Shown here: positions 38,401 to 50,800 of the stretch, piece by piece
How positions within the stretch are numbered: position 1 is the stretch's first letter
Layout: every line of letters starts with the position of its first letter
Source of the DNA: Phoronis australis
Lineage: Eukaryota > Phoronida > Phoronidae
Reading direction: 5' to 3'
Assembly (NCBI GenBank): GCA_002633005.1
Contig: NMRA01000038.1
Location: 371,745 to 435,744, forward strand
Length of the DNA: 64,000 nt
Notes under the pieces: model-generated
The model's input: only the letters and a program-made list of their open reading frames with translations
Database searches by the model: none
What the model was told of the DNA's origin: nothing
Made by a program: the position numbers and the translations under genes

Positions 38401-41400
38401 ACAAAAATAGTTCCAGGTGATTAGTGCAATGGGTCCACATGTGCGACCTGCGCACCTCTGGTACAACATGTATCAGAATGCCGGCAATTACTTTTATTGT
38501 TAAGTTAAAATCTATAATTTTGTTGATATCTACCTGTCAGTAAGGTCCTACATAACTTTCAAAATGAAAAAAATAGTTTCAACTACTTTATGTCAGTGAC
38601 AGTACCTCTTCGAAAATAACACAATTCACAACTGAAAATGTTCAATTGACAAGCTTACTCCACAATAAAAATCATGGGCGACGGTTGTGTTTTAACTCAC
38701 GGGAGGTTTGAAAACAAGTTTGCTCCATATACTGCGTCTTATGTTATCTTGGTCGACTCCAGCACCTCCCACATATGTTAAACTGTGTACAAAGATAACA
38801 TTAATATAACACCCAACCTATAATGCTAAGCTACCACTAAGAATCTCAGACAAACAGTTCTACATACAAGAAAAACAATTTTGATAAGAAAAAGCTCTCT
38901 GCACAGATCAGCTGTTGAAATGTCACTTCACAAGCAGCTTGCCCCATCATCACATTTACAATAGGAATATACCTTAGTGCACAATTCCCGGATGAAGACC
39001 GCTCCTAAAGTGGCATCCTCATGGTTATCCTTGATGTCCACATTGACTATGTGTACAGACTGGATGATATCCTTGTCACGCGCTTCTAAGCCTGTTGGCA
39101 GATTAGCAATGAAGAAGCTTTTCGTGTATACAATAACTTTGTATCAAGCATTTTAAAGAACTTTTTATCTCCTCATTCCCATTCTTGGTCGAAAATTCTG
39201 AAAAGAGCTCACCAAACACATGGTCCTCAAGTTCTATAAATGCTCAGGATAACCATCATTGTGGCACAGGTGTCAGGTGCTGAGATTGGCATCATCCCAA
39301 GTTTGAACATGGTCAGTACAGTTCTCGGATGCTCAGGCTAGTATCACTAGATTCAATATGGTCAGGCTAGTATCACTAGATTCAATATGGTCAGGCTAGT
39401 ATCACTAGATTCAATATGGTCAGGCTAGTATCACTAGATTCAATATGGTCAGGCTAGTATCACTAGATTCAATATGGTCAGGCTAGTATCACTAGATTCA
39501 ATATGGTCAGTACAATCACACGGGCATCACGATGTGTATCTAGGAATTAAGCCCCTCCCACAAGACCAAAGCAACTGCAATTAAAGCTGCCACAAACCAC
39601 CTTCTGTCAGATTTAGACCACTCACTGTCAATTGGTCTCAATATGTTCCTTAATGGAATGGAATCTTGATTTGTGGTCTTGGGATTAACACACCATGCTC
39701 AATGCATAAAAAGTCCCGTCATGTCAAGACGACCCTTAACCTGCAATAGGTGAGGTCAGCCAACATGCCAATTATCCTATTACAATTGGTTGGGTGTACT
39801 CAATCGACTATAACAAGCTGCAGCTGGGCTGCGCTAGGAGAGTGCACTCACCCCAGGACACTTGTGATTTTCATTCAGAAATTGTAAGAGTCCTAGAATG
39901 TTGTTTAAATATGTGAGCATGGGCATTGCATAGTTCACAGTTTCCTCTACATTTCTTTGATTTAAACCATATGGCTGTGATTACTAGTTTGGGAGATATT
40001 GGCAGGTTTATGTGAGTGTAGACATATAGTTTCATTATATGGCTGAAGCCAGAGGTCACAGGAAGACAATGGATCAGTTTACTTTTACTTTCGCTAAGGC
40101 TATGATGAAGATTTACATATGGTGAAAATCTCCATTAAATTCTGGAAAACTTTTATGTTGGCTTCTTTTATGTGAAATTAACATTTCCCCTTCAAATTTC
40201 CAATTTAAAATTGTTAGGTCGTTAGTCTGGGTGACCTTCATAACAGCTTACTGTACAGCAGTAGTGGTGACCTACTTTAGCTCAGCACACAGGGAAAGTA
40301 GTCTGAATAGAAGCTCAACAGAACAAGGGTTCATGACCTTGCGGTCAAGCAACAGCCCATCAAGACCCAATTAAAGACCAGTTTTCATAACAGTAAATGT
40401 TGTATTATATATATATATTGAAAGACATTCCTTAACGGCAGGTGAGTTTAATGTAGCCTTAATAACAGACGTTACAGTGAGCAATTCAGAAAAATCTACA
40501 CTTACATTCAACAACTTGATCGTAGACACGCTCTTCGCAGGTGATAATAATGTTGAACCTGTCTTTGCAGCTCTGGAACCTCTCCGGCCTCAACTTGATT
40601 CTTTTATTGCGCTCCAACATATGTAGTATACCATTTTGTGTATATCTGATCAATTTAGGTCAAGGAGTATTGTCATTTGCAAACACAACTTTACAAACAA
40701 TGAGATAGTATACCATTTTGTGTATATCTGATCAATTTAGGTCAAGGAGTATTGTCATTTGTAAACACAACTTTACAAACAATGAGACTGATAACGATGC
40801 TGGTGATGAAGAAAATGAACAAATGAACATCACACTTTTCCCATCCAACACTCACCAATCTGTGTAGCCTATACATATTACTCATAAACATTCTGTTGAC
40901 ACAATGTGTAGTACCCTCATGTGTAATGCTGTACAAAATATGGAACATTAAAACTGCTATAACCATGACCTGAAGTCAAAATCACCTTCCAACACATCAT
41001 TGTCTGTGTTTCAATTGAATGTGGTTACAGAAAATCGCCTGGAGTAATTAATCGCCTGCATGGATTCCCCCGACAGCTATACTGCCTCAATGACTGAAAG
41101 TGCCTGATCTGAAAAAATCATGTGATACGTCCTAGGTTACAGTAGAGACATGAGTTCGCAATAAAACTCACTTTAACTTACATCATATCTTAACTAACTC
41201 TTACTCTGGACAAGCCAATGAGCTATCACAGCTGTTGTTAGCAAGTTAAACAAGACTCCTGTTTAATGCTTACTTGCTTACTTTAATTGGGCGACCAAAT
41301 GTTGAACAGAGCACCCAAATGCTGAATAGGGTACACTAGCTAGGATGACTAAATTTGAGTCAGGGTGTGCATTTGGATGCCTGCACGCCCTCTAAATGAA

Positions 41401-44400
41401 GGCCTTCACCTCCAATTCATAATTATCTAAGGCAGTGATTATAGCTTTGTGAAGCCTTTGAAATAAAAAGATAAAACATTTGGCAAAACATCATGCATGT
41501 GCTTTTTCTATTTTTACAACTTCTAAAATGAGTGTACAGACCAAAGCTCAGTATGCTTTTTAGCCTAACCTGAGCAAGGAACAAATTGAAATCATTGTTT
41601 TTCAACTATAATGAAAGTGAACTAAATCAAAAGTTACCAATGATCAAACTTCTTAAGGGCTGTTCCAGTAAAATCCGTGTGGGAGGGGGGGACGGCAGTA
41701 GAAATAAAAATTCATGGGTGGTGGTCTTCAGAAAAAAACTCAAATTATGGGTGGTCGTTCCTGTAATAAGTGATGCATTAAAAATGGGTGGTATTTTTGA
41801 CCTGTTAATGTTGATAGGTTGGTTACTTCAGCCCTAAAAACTCAAAAATAAATGCAATTGTCCAAATACAAAAAAGCCCATATTGCCAGTGAACAGAGTG
41901 CAATATGTTCACTAAGCCATTAATCAAGTCATGGGCAACTCGATTTGAGCCAACTGTTTGTCTGCAGTCCTATTGAATTGAAAAGTTATGCAACACTGAA
42001 CTGGTGTTAACACATATAAGAAAATTGATGATTTTTAAATAATAAGTATGAGGAGTAAGATAAACAAGTTCCAATATTCACTTGACATAGAAGTATAGAA
42101 GAGTTCGTGGAGACAGTTTGAGATTCATAGATCCTTATAAATGAAAAAAATGTTCATTGAAATTATAGACACATGGTGAACAGAGACACCTGGTGGCTGC
42201 CAAAAGTATTGCTCACAGGCAACTTTAGTTTTTGACAATATTGGACAAGACAACTAGTTCTTGTCTGTCAGTCATATAAGTTCTTAATAGGTCCTCCTGG
42301 AGGCAATTTGTTTGCAAGTGTTGGATTTTATATTTTAACCTATTAAAAATAATTAAAAAATTATGGGTCATGGGTTGGAGAAATAAATGAAAAATACGGG
42401 CGGTGGGTATGAAATAAAAGTGCCTTCCCCCCCTCCCATACAGATTTTGCTGGAACAGCCCTAAATGACTTTTGAAGTTTTAAAGCCTATCTTCAATGGT
42501 AACACCTGAAAATTTGGTTCCTAGAGTATGTTAAGAGCATCCCTCTGAGCCCACTAGTGCTATAAATTGTCAAATGTAACAAACTGTTAGGCATATTGGC
42601 TTGCTTTTGTCTACAAAATTCTGTTGAAGTTAGGCTTTAATAGTAGACTTACACAACTCTAAATTTTTAAAATCCTTGATGATTACGGAATTTCATTATG
42701 TGCACATGTCCATAATGATCACAGAATCTCGTTTTAAGCACGGAAACAATGCCTAGATCACGAAAGCATTTTTTTAAAAATGTGATTTTTAACAGAGATT
42801 GTCGTAATTTTCCAAAAACACATTTTATTTGCACAGAACTTATTTTATTAAATACAAAAGTGTGTCAGGGATTTTCTTTAAGGCTTTCTAGCCTGAGACC
42901 TCTGCTGTCAAAAATGAAGACGGTGTGAATGGGGATTAAGACGGTGTGAATGGGGCATGTATGGTATTAAAATACACTTGTGTATTTACAACCTGGCTGC
43001 AGGGGCAATGTTTATAACATGCATCCCCTCTTTCTTATGTAAGCTATGGTTGTGAATAGCATAAACGTGGTTTCTGGGCTCAGAAATCAATATTTCGTTA
43101 TTGCTTGTGACTATGCAGTGCATAAAATGACTCACTGTGATAATCCAAATTGTGGAGTCTGGTCTCGAGCAGTAACAAACTGTCAATTCTTTTCAAGCAC
43201 TATGACAACACACGATTTTTGTTATCGTTCGATTCTGCCTATCGTTCTAAGTCCAAAATTATATGAATGTGTCCCCTACTGCATTTCCTCACTATTTTAT
43301 CGTCAAATTTATGTTCGCACTCTTTCCCAGTTGACACCGCCATGTTTGGTTAACTCAAGATTACAGCGACACCTGTTGCTAGTGAATGAAACAGCGTCAG
43401 CGATTCTGGTGTTTGCGTGCGAGGTTCCCCCTAAAGTTCTTTTGAGATAACATGGAGCAACAAGGAGCAGCATTCCACCCTTTTCCATAAATTTTTAGAA
43501 TTGTTATCATTTGACCCATTTTCCACGAAATTCTCTACAGGGATACCCTTTTCACCGATTTGGACCTCGAAAACAACCTTTTTTTGCAAATTCTTGTTGG
43601 CGGATGTGTACCAGGGTCACCATAGGAATTCGAGTCCTTAGAACCGTAGTTCAGACTCGGCTCAACAGGTCTCCGTCAGTTTAAACTTATGAAGAGTGGC
43701 GCTCTGCACTGGGTGTCTGTAGACAAGTAGTTTTTGGCCGCCAGATGACTCCTTCCATTCAACATGGCGGTATCACTACCGGGAAATAGTGTGAGCAAAA
43801 ATTTAGTGATAAAATACTAAGGGAATGGGGTAGATGTTTTTATATTTTTGGAATAACAAAGCAAGGAATCGAACGATGCCAAAATCATGAGTGTAGGTCA
43901 TCATATTGTAAACAATTACCCACAGAAATTACCATTAATTAGACTCTCAAAAGAAACAACTTTTTCAGAACTGTAAGTAGCCTATTTAAAATTGAGTTAT
44001 TGTGACAGACAGCTGGTTTGTAGCTGCTTCAAGCTTTCTTAGCATAATGGTAGATCCACAACAGCACCCAGAGATTAGCCCTACTGGCAAACAGGATGGG
44101 ACCTTATCGCAAAAATACATCACTGTTAACAGTCAAAACTGACAATACCTTTTTCTTCTAACAACCATCTTCAACTTTATTCCATTCTTCGTTTTTTACT
44201 TGGCTTCCAACTTGTGTCTTTCAGCTACACTTGATCTTGTGGGTTAAAATAGCCACAAAGTATTTGCTGGTGTTCAACAAAACCGTGCATGATTTTAACA
44301 ATGGCGCATAAGCCAAAACGCAATTAGTGCATATGAGCGTTCACGATTGACAAAACTCAACACTTTCCTGGATATGCGAGGATAAAAGCGCTTTCATAAA

Positions 44401-47400
44401 TGATATGAAACTTTTATAGTGTCCCAATATGCTAACAAATATGAAAAATAATACCAGAAATTTTTTCTAGGAATAAATGGCAATTTTTTAATTCCAGGTG
44501 TTCCCAAGTTTCTGTTGAAATGCATAGAAGCTATGGAAAATACCACAGTCGACTCTTAATTGCAGAGAAACGACGAATGAATTTTATTCAGACTCTGTAC
44601 AGCTGAGTCAGCACGCAGAGAGTGAAAGCGAGTCGCTTTCACTCTCTGCGTGCTCCACAGAAAAGTACTTTTCATTCAAATATTGCATTCTGTGTTCAAA
44701 TGCAACAAAAATTTTACAGCGAAAAAAAAACAGTTCTCCTAATTTTTTCTCTGCCTTGGCGCACCAACTTCAGTGAAAAATCCTCAATATCTGCCCTGGA
44801 GCAACACAACAGTTCGCATTCTCTACAATTAAGAGAGAACAGTGGTATATTTTTCTAACTTCAGCACACTGTGAAACAAAATTCCATATTCCTGCAATAA
44901 AAATGCCATTAGTTCCCAGTGAAACCATCAAGATTTTGGGAATAGCCTGTATATTAATGGGCTATGTTATTCTTCCTCATAATTGTAAAACCATCACGAG
45001 AACTTATATCAACCATTTATCTTCACACTTCCAATTTCATTGTTCTTAAGCCTATAATCAGAATATAATTCATAATCTCCAATAATTTATCTCGTCTTTT
45101 GTGACGGATGCACGGGCAACAGTCCACACTCTGTTGTCATCTGTAGGAAAAGATCAGCTTAGATAGCCTGGTGGATTTTTATGCTTTGACAGGGTATTTA
45201 AGGCTTGGAATGAGCCATGACAAAAAAAGAAGAAAATTTTCCAAGTGATGCATCGTTCTACAGATAAATAGGCTTATGTGACAGAAATATTTTTGTGTTG
45301 TAAAATTTAACTGCAAGAAACGTTTTTGCTTGAATGAAGTCAAAATAATAAAGAGATGGAATAAGGAAGAAACTGGAAATCAAATAAGAGGAAATTGAAA
45401 CCAAAAAAGAAGAAATTCTCTTAAAAGAGGAAAATTCCAATTTAACATCACCAAAAAATATTTTGAAAGGACTGCCTGCTCTACTCAAAGAACACCAGAT
45501 ATATGTAACACACATACGCAGCGTGACGATTTTTTTTCCAAAAACATAAACAAGTTTAAACGAAGAAAACTGCCAGTTCTTTGCAAAAAATCTGTCCATA
45601 AAACCATGCTACTTGCGGACAGGCAGAATACACTGCCAGTTTATGTTACACTCATTGAAGGTGCGAGTTACTAAGATTTCACTAGCATTACTGTATGCAC
45701 CCAGTCCAGTATTCGCCAGCGACCAACCCCACGTTATCAGTCTTCTGTGCCCCTATCACGCAAACTTGTGGCACGAAAAAACTCTACATTAATCACAACT
45801 GGCAGAAGTTGAAATTCAATGTAACGGGTTACACTCTGCGAAATTAAGGAAGAATATGTCTATCTTCAAAATGCAAGAAAAAATATAATGACAAGTCGTT
45901 CTCATGCATTTGGGTCCCAACAAAAAAGCCAGTGAGCACTTAACACCAACAGAATTACAAGCGTATGTGAACGATGACAAAATTGGTTAATTTCTGTGTT
46001 CTCGTAAGCCACCAGAATATTCTTAACAGAATATGTTCCTGTCCCACAAAATCATAACTTTCACTTTATTTCACGATTACTTTTTAAACTGAACGTCTTT
46101 GCATCCACATTAATGCTCAATCAAAAACAAACAAAATGTGTATGAGCCCATTAAGGCGATTGGCCATCTTCGTTACCAAACAAGAAATTTCCTATATAAC
46201 GATTTTATAATAAGTAATAATTGAAGACCTTTTATTAAAGAGCCAAATATCTTACTATGTGCCCAAAAATAATGCCCAAATGTTTGTAATCATGACTGTT
46301 TTCCCCAAAAAATTTTTTCACGGAAATCACCACATTATCCAAAACCATAAATTTTTCGCACAAAAATACTGTTTCGTTATTCTATTTGCTACAAAATGGT
46401 ATTTTCTTTTAAGGTCTTTTAGCCCAAGAACTCTGCAGCCAAAATAAAGTGGAGTCATGTGATTACACCATCTCGGCATTCCTTTTGTGCACACAAGATT
46501 CTGTGATCATCAAGGATTTAGTTTTATAGGACTACTGTTAAAACTCATTAAAAAGTTATTAACAAAGGCAGCAATTTACTTTGAGACTATCAAACTGGTC
46601 TTAAAATATTACATTTCGAAAGTAATGGCCAGCCCTATGGTTTCTGTGATGTACTTTCCTATCAAGACTTCTGAATCCTATGGATACTGTGTGTGGCATT
46701 GGACATGAAGTGATTGCATTTAAATCAGCAACGCGTTTTCAGAAATCATAAATAAGTGACGTGATTGGAAAACTGAAATATTTCTATTTGATATCAAGCC
46801 TCAGGACCCTCCCTCACCGAGGGGAAATGTACCTGAGCCTTATTAGGGGAATTGTTTTGGGCAAGGGAAATATGCTCTCCCCTTCCACTGGCCACCATCA
46901 ATTCCACCACCACCTCCCCATCCCTCACCGGCTCTGCCTCAAGCAGCTAAAACTAATGTTTAAGCCGATTCCAATCCTGGCCTTTTACACTGTTTAGAGC
47001 AGACCAAAGAAATGTTTTTCTTGGAAATGTATTAGCCCAAGTAGTAGGGGTGTAAGACAATAAGTGTGGACTCCTGCAAGTGACTTTCTTGCTCAATATT
47101 ATATGATCACCCCTGCACTTGCAATAATCTAATCCAGAGTTCTCTACATACAAGCTGTAAACAAGACAGAAAGGTATGTCTGCGAAGTGAGGATTTTCCC
47201 AGTTAATAAAACTTTCTGAGGCTGAGGGTAACTTTTGGGCCCCATGAGGGGACTTTTTGAGCCTGACGAGGATAATTTCATGTGATTTTTCAGAATGAAA
47301 TGAACCCGATATTCCGCTCCAAAATCGAGACATGAAAGGCCCTGAGCATTTGGAACTTGGTTACATCAACACTTTCAGAACTAAAGCAAAACTTTCCAGC

Positions 47401-47832
47401 AACAAAAATTATGGATTATCTAACAGTAAGAGGTATTTTTTTAAATACCAATAAACAGCTTTAAAGCTCATACAAGACCATAATCACTAGTCACTGGAAA
47501 CTCAACCGAAAAATTAAGTCAACAAGGTTCACAACCCTTGTTCAAATAATAAATGGTACTCGCAGACAAAACTGTCAAGAGAACCAGCCAAGTTTCAATC
47601 GTCGGCACCAGACAAATAAGGCAAGCAACACTCACTCAGCACAATACATCACGCTGAGTAACTACGGTATTCAGACAAGCAATCACAAACATACTTTAAT
47701 TTTTTATTTCCCTTCTGAGTAAACCGTACACGAAGACATGAGAAGTTGACAATATCAACCCATTGAAAACAAACTTACACGAGTTACAAACCTTACTCGA
47801 TACCAAAGTCAGCTGCATGGCATTCGCTGAAG
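35447..47832 (-). CDS. Three phase-compatible exons interleaved with SSU72, unidentified
   Basis: Minus-strand exons A 47797-47832, B 38701-38782 and C 35447-35536 each have a T-rich AG acceptor. A and B have good donors (GTAAGG, GTGAGT); C ends in TAG. A enters in phase 2 and ends in phase 2; B restores a D codon and ends in phase 0; C continues in phase 0. Together they read FSECHAADFGI | D-LTYVGGAGVDQDNIRR...KLVFKPP | LYLTGSVNDLLQKTK...AAKKFL-stop, about 69 residues ending in an amphipathic lysine-rich helix. A lies between SSU72 exons 2 and 3, B between 4 and 5, C beyond exon 5. The entry phase fits SSU72 exons 1 and 2. So this is either an alternative SSU72 C-terminus (about 142 aa with exons 1-2) lacking most of the phosphatase fold, or the end of a separate interleaved gene. 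I recognise no family. Confidence 0.45.
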
Positions 47833-50800
47833 CTGCAAAATGATAAACAAAAGGTTATACAATGAAAAGGACTTGGGATAATGAGGTCAATATGTCAATC
47901 TGCTCAAATACGACAGTTAAGGTTATGTACAACACTACAAAAATTCCAAATTTGGCCAACTTCGAAACATGTCTCACAAAAAGTTGACTGCATTCAAATG
48001 TAACTTTCTTATACTGTGATTTATCCACTGTTTTCCATAGTCATCAGAAATTGTTTCTAAACTGCCTGATTTTTTGCACGAGGGGCTTGTAATAATACGC
48101 ATTCAGGATTACTGGGTAGACTTAAAAATTCATGAAACAAAATGATAATTTAGAAAAGTCTAACTGCATTTTAGATATTTTATCTAAGAACACTTACATC
48201 AAAAGGGTTTCATTAAGCTTTTGATACTGCTGTTTTACTACGAAAGTGTTTTTCTTTAATAAAAAGACAGGGTCAAAAGACCTAATCAGTGGCAGATTAG
48301 CATAAAAAATGAAATTCTACAAGTATTCCATTTTAGAAAATATACTTTTACTTTACAGTTTTAAATTCAATGGAACTGTTCATGTTTGGCTAAAACCACA
48401 AACTTGCCAACAAGGTTACTCATAGCCTTAAGTGGGATTCAATTTTTCAAGCCATTTGACATGTCCTTAACCAGTCAGCCATGACGCGCTCATCATATTT
48501 TGCACATTTGGGATGATTTACTGATGCATGATGAAAGCTGGCAATGTTGGATCAAACAGTCACTACCTAACAACATAGATACATTAGGAGCACTACGGAG
48601 CCTTATGTGGTCATGTCATGTGACCAAGCAAATACAGGCCTTCTACAATCCATGCACACGTGTCTACTGAACCATCGTCACCACCGGTCAAACATGGAAA
48701 TCCAATCAAACTTATGCTTTGAAGAACTTCAAATCCCTGTTGTCAGTAAATTTGACAAATCATTGCAGACTCTGGTTCTGTGAACACATGGAGTACGCAC
48801 CCTACAGAGTCATATGTGGTCACATCATATCGCAGCAATCCTTTCACAATGTAATTACCATACGATGTGGCCATGTATGACTGTAGTGAACAGTGTACAT
48901 ACTCTCTGCATGCACAGAAGTGGAGTCTGCGACCAGCATTCATATTTACAAATGCCTTCCAATATGCATGTTGCAAACCACAAGTTTTCATTTTTCACAT
49001 ATTGGCACATGGTCTTTTCCTCCATAGGACATTTAGAACACACAATCAGAATCAGGAGCCAACTACTTACCATTGGTCACTCTCCTAAGTCAACATGATA
49101 CTGAAAAGTGAACACTTTCCCAACAAAGACAATTAACAAAACATCCCTGACTTTTTAAGTGCTGACGTAAGACTAGCCTGCAACACAACAGCACATCTCT
49201 TGTCAAGTTACACATTAGAAGTACCTTTAGCCATTCTATTACAATGGAAGGAGTCAAAAAAAAGTACAAAGCTACACCAGAGGGCACCACACTACAACAC
49301 CATAACTGAATACCAAATAACAACTTTTAGTATAACTTGAACTGCAATAAAGTCTGCAACGTGTGAACACATGAATTCAACATCAGAATAAAAACACTAA
49401 ATGGATTCATTTCTTTCTAAGGAAACTGCTCAACAATATTGTAGCGAGACGAAATTCAAAAAATTATTTTTCATCAACACTCCCAGATCAGCTTGGATAC
49501 AGATTGCGATCCCTGGCAACTAAGTCTCTGTACATCTCATCATATGTTGTATTAAAGTCGTATACGTTGGGCTTATCAGGCGCTGATCCCGGCAACTTCA
49601 CGTGCGTGCCAGTTCCAAAGGAGCGAACGTTGAAACCCTTTTTACTGAAAAATAAATACAGTAAAATGAAGTCAGTTCTCCACTACACGCCTTGAATGGC
49701 ATGTGACGTGGATTGACGGGAAAAATTACAATTACAAGACAAAAGACTAAGTACGATATGGCGACTTGTAGGTTACCAATGCAAACTCAGATTTTGTTTG
49801 GCGACCTGGTCATCACGCACACATGCAAGCATGCACTCAAATCGTTTGACAAAACCACAAGGGCCAGTTCACACGCTCTTGTATAGAAGATGTGCCCCAA
49901 TCATCAGCTTCTCCCTACGTAAGCAGGCAAACCCGAGCGGGGATGTTGGAACAGAGAGGAAACCTGTTTGACCAAATGGCTGTCTTGATTAACCTGCTGG
50001 CAATTTGCTAGGTTCGACTGTTACTCAACTCAGGACTGTGGTTTCATAAAAAGTGACTTTAAGACTTGGTCCGAAATTTGGTCTCGCATTCCACACAACT
50101 GCGTTGCTGAGATAATTTCTAGAAATAATTTGAAGACTGTTATGCACATACATTATATAATTACATGGCAAAATCTTTTTGTAGCAACTGTGAAGTGAGA
50201 GCGTAAGATCGAATTTCAGTCCCAAGTCTTCACAAAACAGACTCCAGGTATCTATTTTTTATTGGCAGCTGTTGCCAACTATGTGTCGTTCATAGGTGCC
50301 AGCACTTTTCATAAACGGTTTTCTTGCTTTGGCTCCCTAATTTCCTATTCGGCAACCTTGTTACCAGGGTACTTAATTCAAAATCACAGATGTCTGAACT
50401 TGAAATTGAATATTCAGTAAAAAAAAAACAGTGCAGGTGGTCTGATGTCATTTGCGGTGCATCAGAAGTGCGCAGGCCTCATGGTTGGGCCCATTGCACA
50501 AAACACCTGAGCAAAGGCACAAGACCCCAATGATGGCTCCTCGTGAAGAAAGCTTTCAAGTCTGCCAGTCTCCTTTAGGAAAACGGACAGACAATTCCAT
50601 TTGTTGCCATGCACTATATGTTGTAGGCATGTAACAATGCCATCCAGTAGGTTGCTCCTTAGCCTATAAAAAGCTGGGCAAGACTCTACCAGGTGTTTAG
50701 GAGATTCTACGTCAGTACCACACTCGGGACACACAGGGCTCCCCATATGCCCAGTAATGTGTCTGTGTCGGGCTAGGTTGCAGTGGCCCGTCAAAATTTG

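Noticed and set aside
39333-39510. Regular 29-bp repeats that could suggest a CRISPR array
   Set aside because: The repeats are head-to-tail with no spacers, in an intron of an animal gene. It is a minisatellite.
43046-43450. 134-codon plus-strand ORF
   Set aside because: No recognisable domain, no homologous neighbour, and it overlaps one arm of an inverted repeat in an SSU72 intron.
46953-47333. 126-codon minus-strand ORF in SSU72 intron 2
   Set aside because: No domain recognised and no splice sites of matching phase. Long open frames occur by chance at this rate over 64 kb.
49071-49100. A 30-bp splice-bounded segment on the minus strand considered as an extra SSU72-region microexon
   Set aside because: All three frames contain a stop, so it cannot be an internal coding exon.
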